DNA from: Lachnospiraceae bacterium
GTDB lineage: Bacteria; Bacillota; Clostridia; Lachnospirales; Lachnospiraceae
Length of the DNA: 64,000 bases
Assembly (NCBI GenBank): GCA_910575475.1
Contig: CAJTGD010000028.1
Span: forward strand, 1-64,000
Direction of reading: 5' to 3'
Position numbers and translations under genes: made by a program
Notes under the pieces: generated by a model
Database searches by the model: none
What the model saw: only the letters and a program-made list of their open reading frames with translations
What the model was told of the DNA's origin: nothing
In this document: in pieces, positions 17,678 through 26,198 of the stretch
Position numbering within the stretch: position 1 is the stretch's first letter
Layout: each line of letters opens with the position of its first letter

Positions 17678-19282
17678 ATGTATAAGATTATGTTTGTAGA
17701 CGACGACCCGCTGATCGTGCGGAGACTTCACCAGATCCTGGACTGGAGAACGCTGGATTTTGAAATCCTTCCAGACGCATACGACGGCATTTCCGCCCTT
17801 TCCCAGTTGAAATCCGCAGTCCCGGACATCATCATCTGCGATATCAACATGCCCAACATGGACGGGCTGGAGCTGGCTGCCATCTTAAAGGAGCATTACC
17901 CCGGCATCCATTGTATCCTCCTGACGGTCAACGACAGCTTCGGCTGCGCCCAGCAGGCACTGAACATCGGCGTCAGCCATTACCTGCTGAAGCCCATCGA
18001 ACCGGAATCGCTGAAAAACCTGATCCAGAAGATCCTGTCCCAGTTGGATTCGTCCCGGGAAAAGGAGAACTACATCAGCTCCCTGTACTCGAAGGCCCTG
18101 TTAAATGAGCGGATGATCCGGGACAAATTCCTGAACTGGCTGGTTTCCGGCCGGCAGACTCTGGACGAGCGGCAGCTGAAAGAAAAATTTGAATTTTACC
18201 AGATTCCCCTCCGCGGGGAAGAATTTCAGATCATTGCCGTCCACATGGATTCCATGGACTTTCCCGTTTCCATGGAAAAGCATATGGACGACCTGATGCA
18301 GACCGCCATCAAATCTATCGAAGACACGCTCAGCGATTACCCCAACTGCGTGGTGTTTACCGACTCCTTTTACCAGTGCAATATCCTGATGGGATATGAG
18401 CAAAATTCCGGCAGGCCGGGGCCAGGAGTCGAGCTGATCTGCCGTCTTTTGCGGGACAACCTGCTCTTTGACCTGAACCTTTCCGCGGCGGTGTTTTACA
18501 GCTGCCGGTACAGGGGGCTGTCCAACATTTACCGCTGTTATTACGAGACCAAATTTTTGTCCCGGTACAATCCGTCGGTGCTGAATAAGGGGATCCTGTC
18601 CTTTGAGGAATATATGAAAAATGCCTTCGACATGGAGATGGATCTGGATTCCATCCGCTCCGCCACCTTCCGGCTACTGCGCTCCGATGACGAAACCGGC
18701 CTGGACGCGCACGTGCACTCCACACTGAAACTGCCGTTCGCGCGGCATTCCTTCGATACCTTCAACATGCTTCGGATCGATTTCGTGATGACCGGCCTGA
18801 TGTTCCTGCGGGAAAACAAACTGGCTTTGCAGGACATTTTCGACCGGCATTACGCGCCCCTGTCCGATGTGATGGAATTAAACGAGCCGGACGGCTGCTC
18901 TGCGTTTCTGGGCAGTTATTTCCGCCGGATCCTGGAGCACATCCGGGGCAGCAAGGTCTCCCCGTCCCGCCGGATCACGGAAAAATGCATGGAGCTGATC
19001 GAACAGAACCTGTCCTCCCCCGAGCTCTCCGTCAAATGGCTCAGCTCCCAGCTCTACATGAACGAAAATTATCTGAGCCGCATGTTCCGCCGGGAGATGA
19101 ACCTGCCCCTGGTGAAGTACATGATGCAGAAACGGATGGAGGCCGCGAAGAAATATCTGGATGAGGGGTATGCCAACCTGCAGGAGGTGTCCCGCCTGAC
19201 CGGGTTCTCCGATCCGCTGTATTTCAGCAAGTGCTTTAAGAAGGAGTACGGGGTGGCGCCGTCGAAGTATATCGGGGTGTAA
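17678..19282 (+). CDS. response regulator with AraC-type DNA-binding domain, YesN type
   Basis: A 534-residue regulator. The receiver domain occupies about 1-120 (IMFVDDDPLIV, phospho-acceptor in IIICDINMPNMDG, LTVNDS, YLLKPI). A long middle segment follows, and the C-terminal ~100 residues are an AraC/XylS double helix-turn-helix (LSVKWLSSQLYMNENYLSRM, then EVSRLTGFSDPLYFSKCFKK). Start chosen at the ATG after AAAGGA; an ATG six codons upstream is also in frame. Gap to the kinase gene is 116 bp. It is expected to activate the divergent sugar uptake operon. Confidence 0.9.
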   Translation: MYKIMFVDDDPLIVRRLHQILDWRTLDFEILPDAYDGISALSQLKSAVPDIIICDINMPNMDGLELAAILKEHYPGIHCILLTVNDSFGCAQQALNIGVSHYLLKPIEPESLKNLIQKILSQLDSSREKENYISSLYSKALLNERMIRDKFLNWLVSGRQTLDERQLKEKFEFYQIPLRGEEFQIIAVHMDSMDFPVSMEKHMDDLMQTAIKSIEDTLSDYPNCVVFTDSFYQCNILMGYEQNSGRPGPGVELICRLLRDNLLFDLNLSAAVFYSCRYRGLSNIYRCYYETKFLSRYNPSVLNKGILSFEEYMKNAFDMEMDLDSIRSATFRLLRSDDETGLDAHVHSTLKLPFARHSFDTFNMLRIDFVMTGLMFLRENKLALQDIFDRHYAPLSDVMELNEPDGCSAFLGSYFRRILEHIRGSKVSPSRRITEKCMELIEQNLSSPELSVKWLSSQLYMNENYLSRMFRREMNLPLVKYMMQKRMEAAKKYLDEGYANLQEVSRLTGFSDPLYFSKCFKKEYGVAPSKYIGV

Positions 19283-19314
19283 AAGCGGACCTGTAAATGG
19301 AGACAAAAAGCATG

Positions 19315-19369
19315 GTACGGCTATTTTCAAAATATAGATAGGAAGGGAGAGGTACTTTATGAACAAGAA
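19315..19369 (+). repeat. flavodoxin gene leader, copy a of a duplicated 55-bp segment
   Basis: From GTACGG through CAAAATATAG, the GGAAGGGAGAGG ribosome site and the start codon with its first codons, this segment is about 85 percent identical to 20651-20706, which has no intact gene behind it. Confidence 0.75.
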
Positions 19370-19802
19370 TATTCTCGTTATACAAGGCGGCGGAAGGGCG
19401 AAAGGGAATACTGCCCGGCTTGTTGAGAGCTTTAAGGCGGGGGCGGAGGAAAGCGGCCATTCTGTGGAGGTTGTTTCACTTTTAAGGAATGAGGTTAAGG
19501 GCTGTCTTGGCTGTAATGCCTGCCGGTATGGTAAGCCATGTGTCCAAAAAGACGCTTTTCATGATCTTGTACCGAAGATAAAGGCTGCAGACTGCATTGT
19601 GTTTGCATCCCCGCTCTATTTCTGGACGTTTGAGCAGGCGGTATCTTATTATCAGTTTGCGCTGGTGAATTATATCGGTTTTCGGGATCGGGGAATGGTG
19701 CTTGCAGGTGGATGCGGAGATACCAATGGCCGGCCGCAGATTGATAAGACGGAGTATCTCCAGAAAGCATATAAATTTGGGAAATTTATCTATGAGGAGT
19801 GA
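19359..19802 (+). pseudogene. flavodoxin-family NAD(P)H oxidoreductase with internal deletion
   Basis: The 147-codon frame begins like a normal flavodoxin-fold FMN oxidoreductase (NILVIQGGGRAKGNTARLVE, GCLGCNACRYGKPC, CIVFASPLYFWT) and ends like one (FEQAVSYYQFALVNYIGF, LAGGCGDTNGRPQI). In intact relatives, which I recall as about 185-200 residues, some 45-50 residues lie between SPLYFWT and FWTFEQA. Here they are absent, and the joint falls at a repeated F-W-T. The frame is preserved and the ribosome site GGAAGGGAGAGG is good, so a shortened protein may be made. The missing part includes central fold elements, so activity is doubtful. Reading it as a naturally short family member is the alternative. 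Confidence 0.6.
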
Positions 19803-19850
19803 TGGATGCCAAGTTTTGTCAAATTCACACCTGCAGTACCGTCGAACTAT

Positions 19851-19898
19851 CCCCTGTGAAATGGTCGAATGAACATAAAGGGATGCCCTTGGATATCC
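19851..19898 (+). repeat. dispersed ~45-bp repeat family, degenerate copy
   Basis: CCCCTGTGAAATGGTCGAAT and the tail GGGATGCCCTTGGATATCC match the family at 3519, 5428 and 49817 with several changes. It lies directly beyond the end of the deleted toxin gene. Confidence 0.6.
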
Positions 19899-19901
19899 TT
19901 T

Positions 19902-20068
19902 TCACATTTTTAACAAGTCGGCATGTGTGCCGGTATCAACTAATGTTGCGGAATTCCCAGAAGCAATTTATCTACAATGGATTCTAATAAAGAAATATCC
20001 AAACCACGTTTCCGTGCTGCCTTCAGGCTCTTTTTAAATTTTCCGGAAAGGATCAACTCATACTTCAT
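19902..20068 (-). pseudogene. YafQ-type toxin, internally deleted
   Basis: The ATG overlaps the antitoxin stop (ATGA). The first 38 codons read MKYELILSGKFKKSLKAARK and then LDISLLESIVDKLLLGIPQ, a normal YafQ/RelE-type toxin start. A stop follows at 19940. In another frame the toxin's C-terminus is still readable just after the break: TLVDTGTHADLLKM then stop at 19902. About 35 middle residues, including most catalytic positions of the family, are missing. The toxin should be inactive. It is too short to show as a standard open frame. Confidence 0.7.
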
Positions 20069-20337
20069 AGACCCAAGTCCTCTAATGCTTCTGAAAAGCT
20101 GGTGCATCGTTTTTCGTTCGGATCCCTGCTTATGCGTTTGGCTTCTTCCATAGCTTCGATCACTTCCGGCTTATATTCCGGATATTTCACGTCAAATGGA
20201 ATACCGCCCCGTAAAAGAATCTGTTTTAAAAATATATTCACTGCGTCAGACAGGCTTAAACCTAATCCTGCCAAAAGTTCTACCGCCTGCTTTTTGGTCT
20301 CTTCGTCTATTCGTATTTGTGTTGGTATTGTTGTCAT
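20065..20337 (-). CDS. RelB/DinJ-family antitoxin
   Basis: A 90-residue antitoxin. The N-terminal ribbon-helix-helix (TQIRIDEETKKQAVELLAGL, then LSLSDAVNIFLKQILLRGG) binds the operator; the C-terminal part (PEYKPEVIEAMEEAKRI) is the toxin-wrapping region. ATG at 20337 has AGGAGG eleven bases upstream; the frame runs 16 codons further without support. It overlaps the toxin gene by four bases, the standard antitoxin-toxin arrangement, but that toxin has lost its middle. The antitoxin itself appears complete and may act only as an autorepressor. Confidence 0.85.
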   Translation of the reverse strand: MTTIPTQIRIDEETKKQAVELLAGLGLSLSDAVNIFLKQILLRGGIPFDVKYPEYKPEVIEAMEEAKRISRDPNEKRCTSFSEALEDLGL

Positions 20338-20441
20338 ACTCGTTCTTACCTCCTTTTTTTCTATTTTATTACGTTTGATATACATTGTCAGTTTTTTGTA
20401 TATGTTTAGAGAAAAAAAGATCGACGATGAGGTGATCCTAT

Positions 20442-20648
20442 ATGAAAAAGTTTGTGCAGAAGGTGAAAGCGGAAAATGTTCTCGTATGGGATGAAGATAT
20501 TTTTCTGCATTGGGATGCGATAAAGGAGGAGTATATCGAAGCGGATGCTGTCAGGGAACGGGAAAAAAACAGAATAAAAAGAACGGCAAAAAAACAACGC
20601 AGTCAAAATTACGGGTTGCGTTGTTTTTATTACAGAAATCTTTTTTGA
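20442..20648 (+). CDS. small hypothetical protein, doubtful
   Basis: A 68-codon frame with GAGGTGATCCTAT before the ATG. It is rich in charged residues (KKFVQKVKAENVLVWDED, then AVREREKNRIKRTAKK). I do not recognise it. The last ~18 codons run through a terminator-like hairpin (20593-20630), which argues that the real 3' end has been lost or that this is a remnant. It sits between an antitoxin and an orphan leader in a visibly decayed stretch. Confidence 0.3.
   Translation: MKKFVQKVKAENVLVWDEDIFLHWDAIKEEYIEADAVREREKNRIKRTAKKQRSQNYGLRCFYYRNLF
20593..20630 (+). terminator. terminator-like hairpin
   Basis: AACAACGCA pairs with TGCGTTGTT around a 15-base loop, followed by TTTTATT. Confidence 0.55.
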
Positions 20649-20650
20649 TT

Positions 20651-20706
20651 GTACGGTTATTTCCAAAATATAGAAAAGGAGGGAGAAGTGCTTTATGGAC
20701 AAAGAA
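20651..20706 (+). repeat. orphan flavodoxin leader, copy b
   Basis: This repeats 19315-19369, including the ribosome site AAAAGGAGGGAG and a start codon (ATGGACAAAG), but the frame stops after seven codons (MDKEKLR). It appears to be the leader of a second flavodoxin gene whose body is gone. About 60 bp of plain spacer follow before the YesN-type gene ends. Confidence 0.7.
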
Positions 20707-20765
20707 AAGTTACGATAAGCACTTCGCCAAAAATAGAATAGACAAAAAGCGAATGCCACTGCTCC

Positions 20766-22370
20766 CTACTCCTTCCTCTTATACCCATCCGGCGAGATCC
20801 CCTCATATTTTTTAAACACCTTGGAAAAATACGTACAATTCTCAAACCCCAGCACATCGGACACTTCATACACCAGCTTCCCTTCCTCCAGCATCTGCTT
20901 CGCCAGCTCCACCTTCCTCTGATTCACATATTCTATAAAATTAACCCCCATCTCCTTCTTAAAGACCGTGCTCAAATACGCATTGGACACCCCGGTCTCC
21001 TTTGCGGCCTCGGACAGATGGACCTGTGTCGTCAGATGGCTGTCGATATACGAGAAGATACTTTTTAACAGGTCCGACCGGCTGCATTTGTATGCCACAA
21101 AAAACTGTCTGTAAAAAATATCCTGAAATTCCAGGAACCAGCCTTCGATCAGATTCAGGCTGCCCATCATCATCAGCCTCTGATAGTGGCAGTTATCACC
21201 CCGGACCCGAATTTCTTCGATCGCCCCGTTTAATTTCTGTGCGGTCATGGAATAGATTCCCAGCATATCCATGAAGATCCGCCGCAGCACATTGATATGG
21301 ATATAAGGGTCCGTCCGGATCGTGGACAGGATCTGGCGGATGACAGCTTCCGATTCCTTCCCGGAAAATGTCTCCACAGCCTCCTTGAGACTGTCAAGCA
21401 GCAACCGGGTCCCTTTTGGACTGTGTTCTTTGAGTGCGATTTTTTCCGGAAAATAACAAAGCTTTTGTTCCTCATCGTAATAACGGATGACCAAGATCTG
21501 CTCCGCCAATACGATCGCGCGGTTTACGGCCTCCGTATTTCCCATGACCGATTCATGGATGCCGAAATAAACCTTCCCAGGGAGATAGTCTGTCAATTCC
21601 TGATGAAGCTGCAAAAAGAATTCCCTGGAAAAATGCCGCTCAAAAAGGAAGCAGCAGAGCCGGTGGCCTTTGATGATCTGCATATACTCTGTGTAATGCT
21701 CCGCAAACCATTTTTTTGAAGCGTTTGCCGCAGCGTAAAAGAAATGCTCCGCAGACCATTTTTCCGCGGCTTCGGCCGCGGCATAAGCGGGATCTCCGGA
21801 AGTCGGTTTTTCTGCGTCTCTGGCTGTCCGGCAGGCGGAGACGTCCGGGATCTCTTCCGGAGGCAGGATGCACAGAGCCGTCCTGTAAGTTCCCACGTTC
21901 AGAAAAAGGTTCTTTCCATTCGGATTCAGGATCTCATCATAGCGGATCTCATGGAATGTAAAGGAGGACAGCTTCTCATCCCGGTCATTGCCTGTGCGGA
22001 GCTCCTGCCGGCATTTTTTCAGGATCCCCAGCAGTTCCTCGGAGGAAAGGTTCAGCTTCCGCAGGTAATCATAGGCGCCCAGCTTCATGGCCTCTTTTAC
22101 CATATCAAATTCCTCGTTGCAGCTGATCACGATGACCCTGCAGTCCGTATTCTCGTCTTTCAGATGCCGCAGGATCCGGAGCCCGTCGATCTTAGGAATG
22201 TTCAGGTCCAGGAGGATGATATCCGGACGGTGCTCCCGGATCCTGTTCAGCGCCTCTTCCCCATCCGCCGCGTCGGGTAGAAGGGCGAAGCCATATTTTT
22301 CCCAGGGGGTCAGCTGGCGCAGGCCGATTCTGGACAGTATTTCATCTTCAATGATCAATACACTATACAT
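20766..22370 (-). CDS. response regulator with AraC-type DNA-binding domain, YesN type
   Basis: A 534-residue regulator with an N-terminal receiver (VLIIEDEILSRIGL, phospho-acceptor in IILLDLNIPKIDG, YLRKLN) and a C-terminal AraC-type domain (LSEAAKETGVSNAYLSTVF, then YEVSDVLGFENCTYFSKVF). Start at the ATG after AAGGAAGG; its first codons overlap the end of the kinase gene by eight bases. Near residues 205-240 the sequence carries two 16-residue repeats (YAAAEAAEKWSAEHF and YAAANASKKWFAEHY) encoded by a 48-bp tandem duplication at about 21695-21790, which look like an insertion in the variable middle domain. With the kinase it should control the sugar uptake genes just upstream. Confidence 0.9.
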   Translation of the reverse strand: MYSVLIIEDEILSRIGLRQLTPWEKYGFALLPDAADGEEALNRIREHRPDIILLDLNIPKIDGLRILRHLKDENTDCRVIVISCNEEFDMVKEAMKLGAYDYLRKLNLSSEELLGILKKCRQELRTGNDRDEKLSSFTFHEIRYDEILNPNGKNLFLNVGTYRTALCILPPEEIPDVSACRTARDAEKPTSGDPAYAAAEAAEKWSAEHFFYAAANASKKWFAEHYTEYMQIIKGHRLCCFLFERHFSREFFLQLHQELTDYLPGKVYFGIHESVMGNTEAVNRAIVLAEQILVIRYYDEEQKLCYFPEKIALKEHSPKGTRLLLDSLKEAVETFSGKESEAVIRQILSTIRTDPYIHINVLRRIFMDMLGIYSMTAQKLNGAIEEIRVRGDNCHYQRLMMMGSLNLIEGWFLEFQDIFYRQFFVAYKCSRSDLLKSIFSYIDSHLTTQVHLSEAAKETGVSNAYLSTVFKKEMGVNFIEYVNQRKVELAKQMLEEGKLVYEVSDVLGFENCTYFSKVFKKYEGISPDGYKRKE

Positions 22371-24165
22371 GTGACCTTCCTTTCGGTATGCGGATCCAGA
22401 TCTCAAAACCAGTCATGGACTTTTCATTAAAGATCAGTCCGTAGGATTCGCCGTAAAGCATTTTCAGCCTTGAATTTACATTATACAGCCCAATCCCTGT
22501 AAAAGCACTTTTATTCTTATTTGGCTCTTTCAAAAGCTGATTCATTTTTTCTTTATCTGCCGATTCTCCATTGTCAAATACAGAAATTACAAAATTGTCC
22601 GGATATTCCACCGCAGACACGATGATCTGTCCGGCCTTCATATCCTTAACGCCATGGAGGATGGCATTTTCAACGATGGGCTGCATGGTAAACGCCGGAA
22701 TCTCATACAAATACAATTCGGTGGGGATGGTGTTATAAAAATGGAAGGAATCCCCGAACCGCATCTGCATGATATCCACATAGGCCTGCAGAAGAATGGC
22801 CTCCTGGCCGACAGTAGTCATGCCGTTTTTGCTCTGATAGACGGCCTGGAGGATGGCGCCCAGGGATTCCAGCGCCCGCTCGGTCCGGCTGTCCTGCTCC
22901 TTCTGCGCCATGATCTGAATGGAATGCACCGTATTGAAGATAAAATGCGGAGAGATCTGGGACATCAGCATTTCATAATGCGCCTTTTCCTTCAGCTCGC
23001 TTTCCAGCTTGACCCGCCGGATCAGTTCTTCGATCCGCTCCCCGGCCTTGTTATAGCTGGCGATCAGCTTATTCATTTCCCCAAAGGAAACCTCCTCGTC
23101 CCGGAGCCTTAAGATCCCGCTGTCCGACTGTTCCAGCAGGTCTACCATACGGATCAGCGGGCGGGATAATTTTCCGGAAAAATAGAACATGGTCAGGATC
23201 GTCAGAAAAACCAGCAGTACGATCAAAACCAGTATCCCGGAGGCGATCCCGGAAAGTTCCTCCCTGTAGTTAGAGGCGGGGATGGAATAGACCAGGATAT
23301 TTCCGGAATGCTCCAGCGGGACAGCCATATAGTAATCCGTGCCGCCCATGATGCCCCTCAGCACATGCTTCTGATCCAGCTTCCAGCCGGCGGCTTTTTG
23401 GGACAGGCGGTTCAAAAAGCTGGCATCCCTCCCATTATAATCAATCAGCCGGTGAAATTCATTATCCAGGATATAAAAAGCTTCCTGGCCGGAGCTTGCC
23501 AGCGCTTCTGTATAGTTGCCCCAGATCTTGGAGGCGGACAGCTGTACCATGATGATCCCCAGGGATCGTCCGGAATAATCCTGGATACTCCTTCCGATGT
23601 ACAGGTGCTGGTGGTCCTTGATCGTATAATTGGACATGGCCCGGAAAACACGGATCAGTTCCGGCTGAAACGTGATCTTCCGCCCGTTCTCCAGAATGGT
23701 GTCATACCAGGATTCCTTCTCATAATCCAGATTGGTCTTGCTTAAATGATAGGAGCTGATCAGATAGCCGTCCGAGGTCAAAATGGCGATCTTGCCGTCC
23801 ACTGCATTTAAGACGGAACTCTCCAGATCCGCGATCCGTCCCGACAGGCCGGATCTTGCGCGGTAAAGCTCATAGCTGTCCGAGCACTCGCCCAGCAGCC
23901 GGAGACTTTCCAGCACATCCCGGTTGACCATCATCATGCTGGTGGAATAATTCATCACCTCAATGATCTGATCCGCGTTATTCTTGATCTGGAGCAGGGA
24001 GGAGCTGTCAAAGCGGACCTTGCTGTCGCTCATGACCTTCTGCAGATAGATATTGAGGACCATCAGGCCGAGACACAGGGGGAGCACAACAAAGATGCTG
24101 ATATAAACAATCAGCTGCGTCCGTATTCCCTTTTTATGAAATTCCAGCAATTTTTTCTTCCTCAT
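22363..24165 (-). CDS. sensor histidine kinase, YesM type
   Basis: A 600-residue membrane kinase: transmembrane segment about 13-35, extracytoplasmic sensor to about 290, second transmembrane segment with a HAMP region (FSGKLSRPLIRMVDLLEQSD), then the His_kinase domain with SQISPHFIFNTVHSIQ and a HATPase domain with ISVFDNGES and FTGIGLYNVNSRLKMLYG. AGGAGG lies just before the ATG at 24165. Its stop overlaps the start of the regulator gene. It follows the permease genes in the same direction across a 136-bp gap holding a weak hairpin, so all five genes of locus 2 may share a transcript. Confidence 0.9.
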   Translation of the reverse strand: MRKKKLLEFHKKGIRTQLIVYISIFVVLPLCLGLMVLNIYLQKVMSDSKVRFDSSSLLQIKNNADQIIEVMNYSTSMMMVNRDVLESLRLLGECSDSYELYRARSGLSGRIADLESSVLNAVDGKIAILTSDGYLISSYHLSKTNLDYEKESWYDTILENGRKITFQPELIRVFRAMSNYTIKDHQHLYIGRSIQDYSGRSLGIIMVQLSASKIWGNYTEALASSGQEAFYILDNEFHRLIDYNGRDASFLNRLSQKAAGWKLDQKHVLRGIMGGTDYYMAVPLEHSGNILVYSIPASNYREELSGIASGILVLIVLLVFLTILTMFYFSGKLSRPLIRMVDLLEQSDSGILRLRDEEVSFGEMNKLIASYNKAGERIEELIRRVKLESELKEKAHYEMLMSQISPHFIFNTVHSIQIMAQKEQDSRTERALESLGAILQAVYQSKNGMTTVGQEAILLQAYVDIMQMRFGDSFHFYNTIPTELYLYEIPAFTMQPIVENAILHGVKDMKAGQIIVSAVEYPDNFVISVFDNGESADKEKMNQLLKEPNKNKSAFTGIGLYNVNSRLKMLYGESYGLIFNEKSMTGFEIWIRIPKGRSHV

Positions 24166-24260
24166 ACTTCCTCCTACACACATCCATAGTTTAACACAAA
24201 TCTGCGTGTGAAAACAGTGAAATTAGCAGCCAGGTTCAGGGAAGCCCAGCAATTGAAAAC

Positions 24261-24287
24261 AGACTGCGCATCACAGGACGGCAGTCT
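24261..24287 (-). terminator. weak hairpin between permease and kinase genes
   Basis: AGACTGC and GCAGTCT form a 7-bp stem; in the minus direction GTTTTC follows. It probably gives partial termination after the transporter genes. Confidence 0.4.
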
Positions 24288-24301
24288 ATTTCATATTTGT
24301 G

Positions 24302-25150
24302 TTATCCTTTCACGGCTCCGGAGGACAGACCGTCCACCAGATTCTTCTGAACCAGGGCAAAGAAGAGGAGAAGTGGGATCAGGCTGATCACCACGGCCGA
24401 CATCAGCAGCCCCCAATCCACGGAATACTGTCCGACAAAGTCCTGCATTCCCACCTGGATCGTTTTCTTCAATGTGGTATTGATGAAAATGGATGCGTAC
24501 ATGTATTCATCCCAGGAGGACATAAAGCAGAAGAGCGCGGTTACGAACAATCCCGGTTTCGCTACATGGACGATCACGGCGAAAAAGGAACGCAGCCGGC
24601 CGCATCCATCGATCATGGCCGCTTCCTCCAGCTCCCAGGGGATCGTATTGAAAAACGCGCAGGTATTCCAGATGGCGAAGGGAAGCGTAAAGGAGCAGTA
24701 CATCATGATCAGCCCCACATAGCTGTCAATGAGCAGTATCTGCTTCATGATGATATAAAATGGAATACAAAGCAGGATCCCCGGAAACATCCGTGTCATC
24801 AATACAGCCATTTTAAGCTTTTCCGACCCGATGATGTAATATCTGGTCAGGCCGTATGCGGCCATCACGGACAGGACCATGCAGATCGCCGTAGTCACAA
24901 CCGTGATAAAGATACTGTTCATAAAATACCGCACAAAATTAGACTGGAACAGCACCTGACGGAAATTTTCCAGAGTGATGTAGGTGGGAATGATCTGATC
25001 GGGATCATAAATCTGTTCCGAACTTTTCAGTGCGGTCAGTATGACATAGATAAACGGCATGACCGCAAGAAAAACCATGATCCATATAAAAATATAGGAA
25101 ATGGAAAGACGGACTCTTTCCCCTTGTTTTTTTGACAGCAAATCGTCCAC
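24302..25150 (-). CDS. carbohydrate ABC transporter permease, MalG type
   Basis: A 282-residue permease with six hydrophobic segments and the EAA loop LEEAAMIDGCGRLRSFFAVIV (about 180-200). The start is a GTG at 25150 directly after AAAGGGG, which is very close; a TTG three codons later is better spaced, so the exact N-terminus is uncertain. The gene begins six bases after the end of the MalF-type permease. The C-terminus NLVDGLSSGAVKG is typical. There is no ATPase gene in the locus. Confidence 0.88.
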   Translation of the reverse strand: MDDLLSKKQGERVRLSISYIFIWIMVFLAVMPFIYVILTALKSSEQIYDPDQIIPTYITLENFRQVLFQSNFVRYFMNSIFITVVTTAICMVLSVMAAYGLTRYYIIGSEKLKMAVLMTRMFPGILLCIPFYIIMKQILLIDSYVGLIMMYCSFTLPFAIWNTCAFFNTIPWELEEAAMIDGCGRLRSFFAVIVHVAKPGLFVTALFCFMSSWDEYMYASIFINTTLKKTIQVGMQDFVGQYSVDWGLLMSAVVISLIPLLLFFALVQKNLVDGLSSGAVKG

Positions 25151-25156
25151 CCCTTT

Positions 25157-26065
25157 CTATTCTTTTTCCCGCACCAGGCGCAGGTAGATCCAGGAAAACC
25201 CTGTCATCACGATGAACAAAATGACAGAGGTCGCCGCCGCAGTGCCGAAATTATGGTTGATAAACGCTTCCCTGTAGGCAAAGGTATACAGGATCTCCGT
25301 ACTGTACAGCGGTCCGCCTCCAGTCATGAGCCAGATCGTATTAAAGCAGGAAACGATACCGATGAGATTCAGGATCGTGGCAATGGCCAGGGGCTCCTTG
25401 ATGATGGGCAGCGTGATCGTCCAGAAGCTCTGCCAGCGGCTGGCTCCGTCGATCTCGGCGCTCTCATAAATGTCATTGGAGATCCCCTGCAGTGCGGCCA
25501 GGATAAAGATCATCTGAAACGGGATCCCCTTCCAGATCGCGACCAGGATCACGCACCAGAATGCGGAATCCATATTTCCCAGCCAGGAGACGGATTCCGT
25601 GATCATCCCCAGCTTGACGGCCAGGATATTGATGATCCCCACGTTTGCGTTAAATAAAAAAGTAAAGGTCATCGCTGCAATAGCATGTGGAACGGCCCAG
25701 GGAACCAGGATCAGGGTTCGGTACAGGGAACGTCCTTTGAGCTTCTGATTCAGCGCCAGCGCCAGCAGCATGGCGGCCAACAGCTGGATGACCAGATTTA
25801 CGATGGTCCATTTTACAGTATTTCCGATGGACTGCAGAAAAATTTTGTTGGAAAAAATATTTTTATAATTGTCAAGTCCGGCAAAGGTATTGAAAATGGC
25901 GTCGTTTGGCCTGACCAGGTTATAATGGACAAAGCTGAGATAGATCCCGCGGAACAACGGATAGATGGAAAGCGTAAATACGGCGATCACCGCCGGCGCG
26001 AGCAGCACATATCCGGGCCAGTTCTTTTTCAGATCCAGACTTTTTTTAATCCTTTTTTTATTCAT
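25157..26065 (-). CDS. carbohydrate ABC transporter permease, MalF/UgpA type
   Basis: A 302-residue permease. A charged N-terminus precedes the first span (YVLLAPAVIAVFTLSIYPLF); the EAA loop is YESAEIDGASRWQSFWTITL (about 210-230), followed by WLMTGGGPLYSTEIL. Start at the ATG after AGGAGAGG; the open frame runs 30 codons upstream, but that part is the arm of a long inverted repeat and not protein-like. It is the middle gene of locus 2 between the lipoprotein and the MalG-type permease. Confidence 0.9.
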   Translation of the reverse strand: MNKKRIKKSLDLKKNWPGYVLLAPAVIAVFTLSIYPLFRGIYLSFVHYNLVRPNDAIFNTFAGLDNYKNIFSNKIFLQSIGNTVKWTIVNLVIQLLAAMLLALALNQKLKGRSLYRTLILVPWAVPHAIAAMTFTFLFNANVGIINILAVKLGMITESVSWLGNMDSAFWCVILVAIWKGIPFQMIFILAALQGISNDIYESAEIDGASRWQSFWTITLPIIKEPLAIATILNLIGIVSCFNTIWLMTGGGPLYSTEILYTFAYREAFINHNFGTAAATSVILFIVMTGFSWIYLRLVREKE

Positions 26066-26083
26066 AGATTCCTCTCCTGTAAA

Positions 26084-26141
26084 GGTCTGTATATCCACCC
26101 ATTCAATCCATGTGATGATTGAGCGGGTGGATATACAGACC
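26084..26141 (-). other. long perfect inverted repeat between binding protein and permease
   Basis: GGTCTGTATATCCACCC (26084-26100) and GGGTGGATATACAGACC (26125-26141) are perfect 17-bp arms; inside the loop TCAATC and GATTGA add six more pairs. There is no T-run in the minus direction. It matches the place of the hairpins in locus 1 and probably tunes lipoprotein-to-permease ratio by mRNA stabilisation or attenuation. Confidence 0.8.
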
Positions 26142-26198
26142 GCAGACAGATTCACCGTTTAGGCGGAGCCTGCCGTATTCATTTTCTGATAGATCAGA

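Noticed and set aside
19799..19987. 62-codon plus-strand frame after the flavodoxin gene
   Set aside because: It runs through the dispersed repeat and the antisense of the toxin remnant; no ribosome site.
24299..25135. 278-codon plus-strand frame
   Set aside because: It is antisense to a MalG-type permease; His/Asp-rich shadow.
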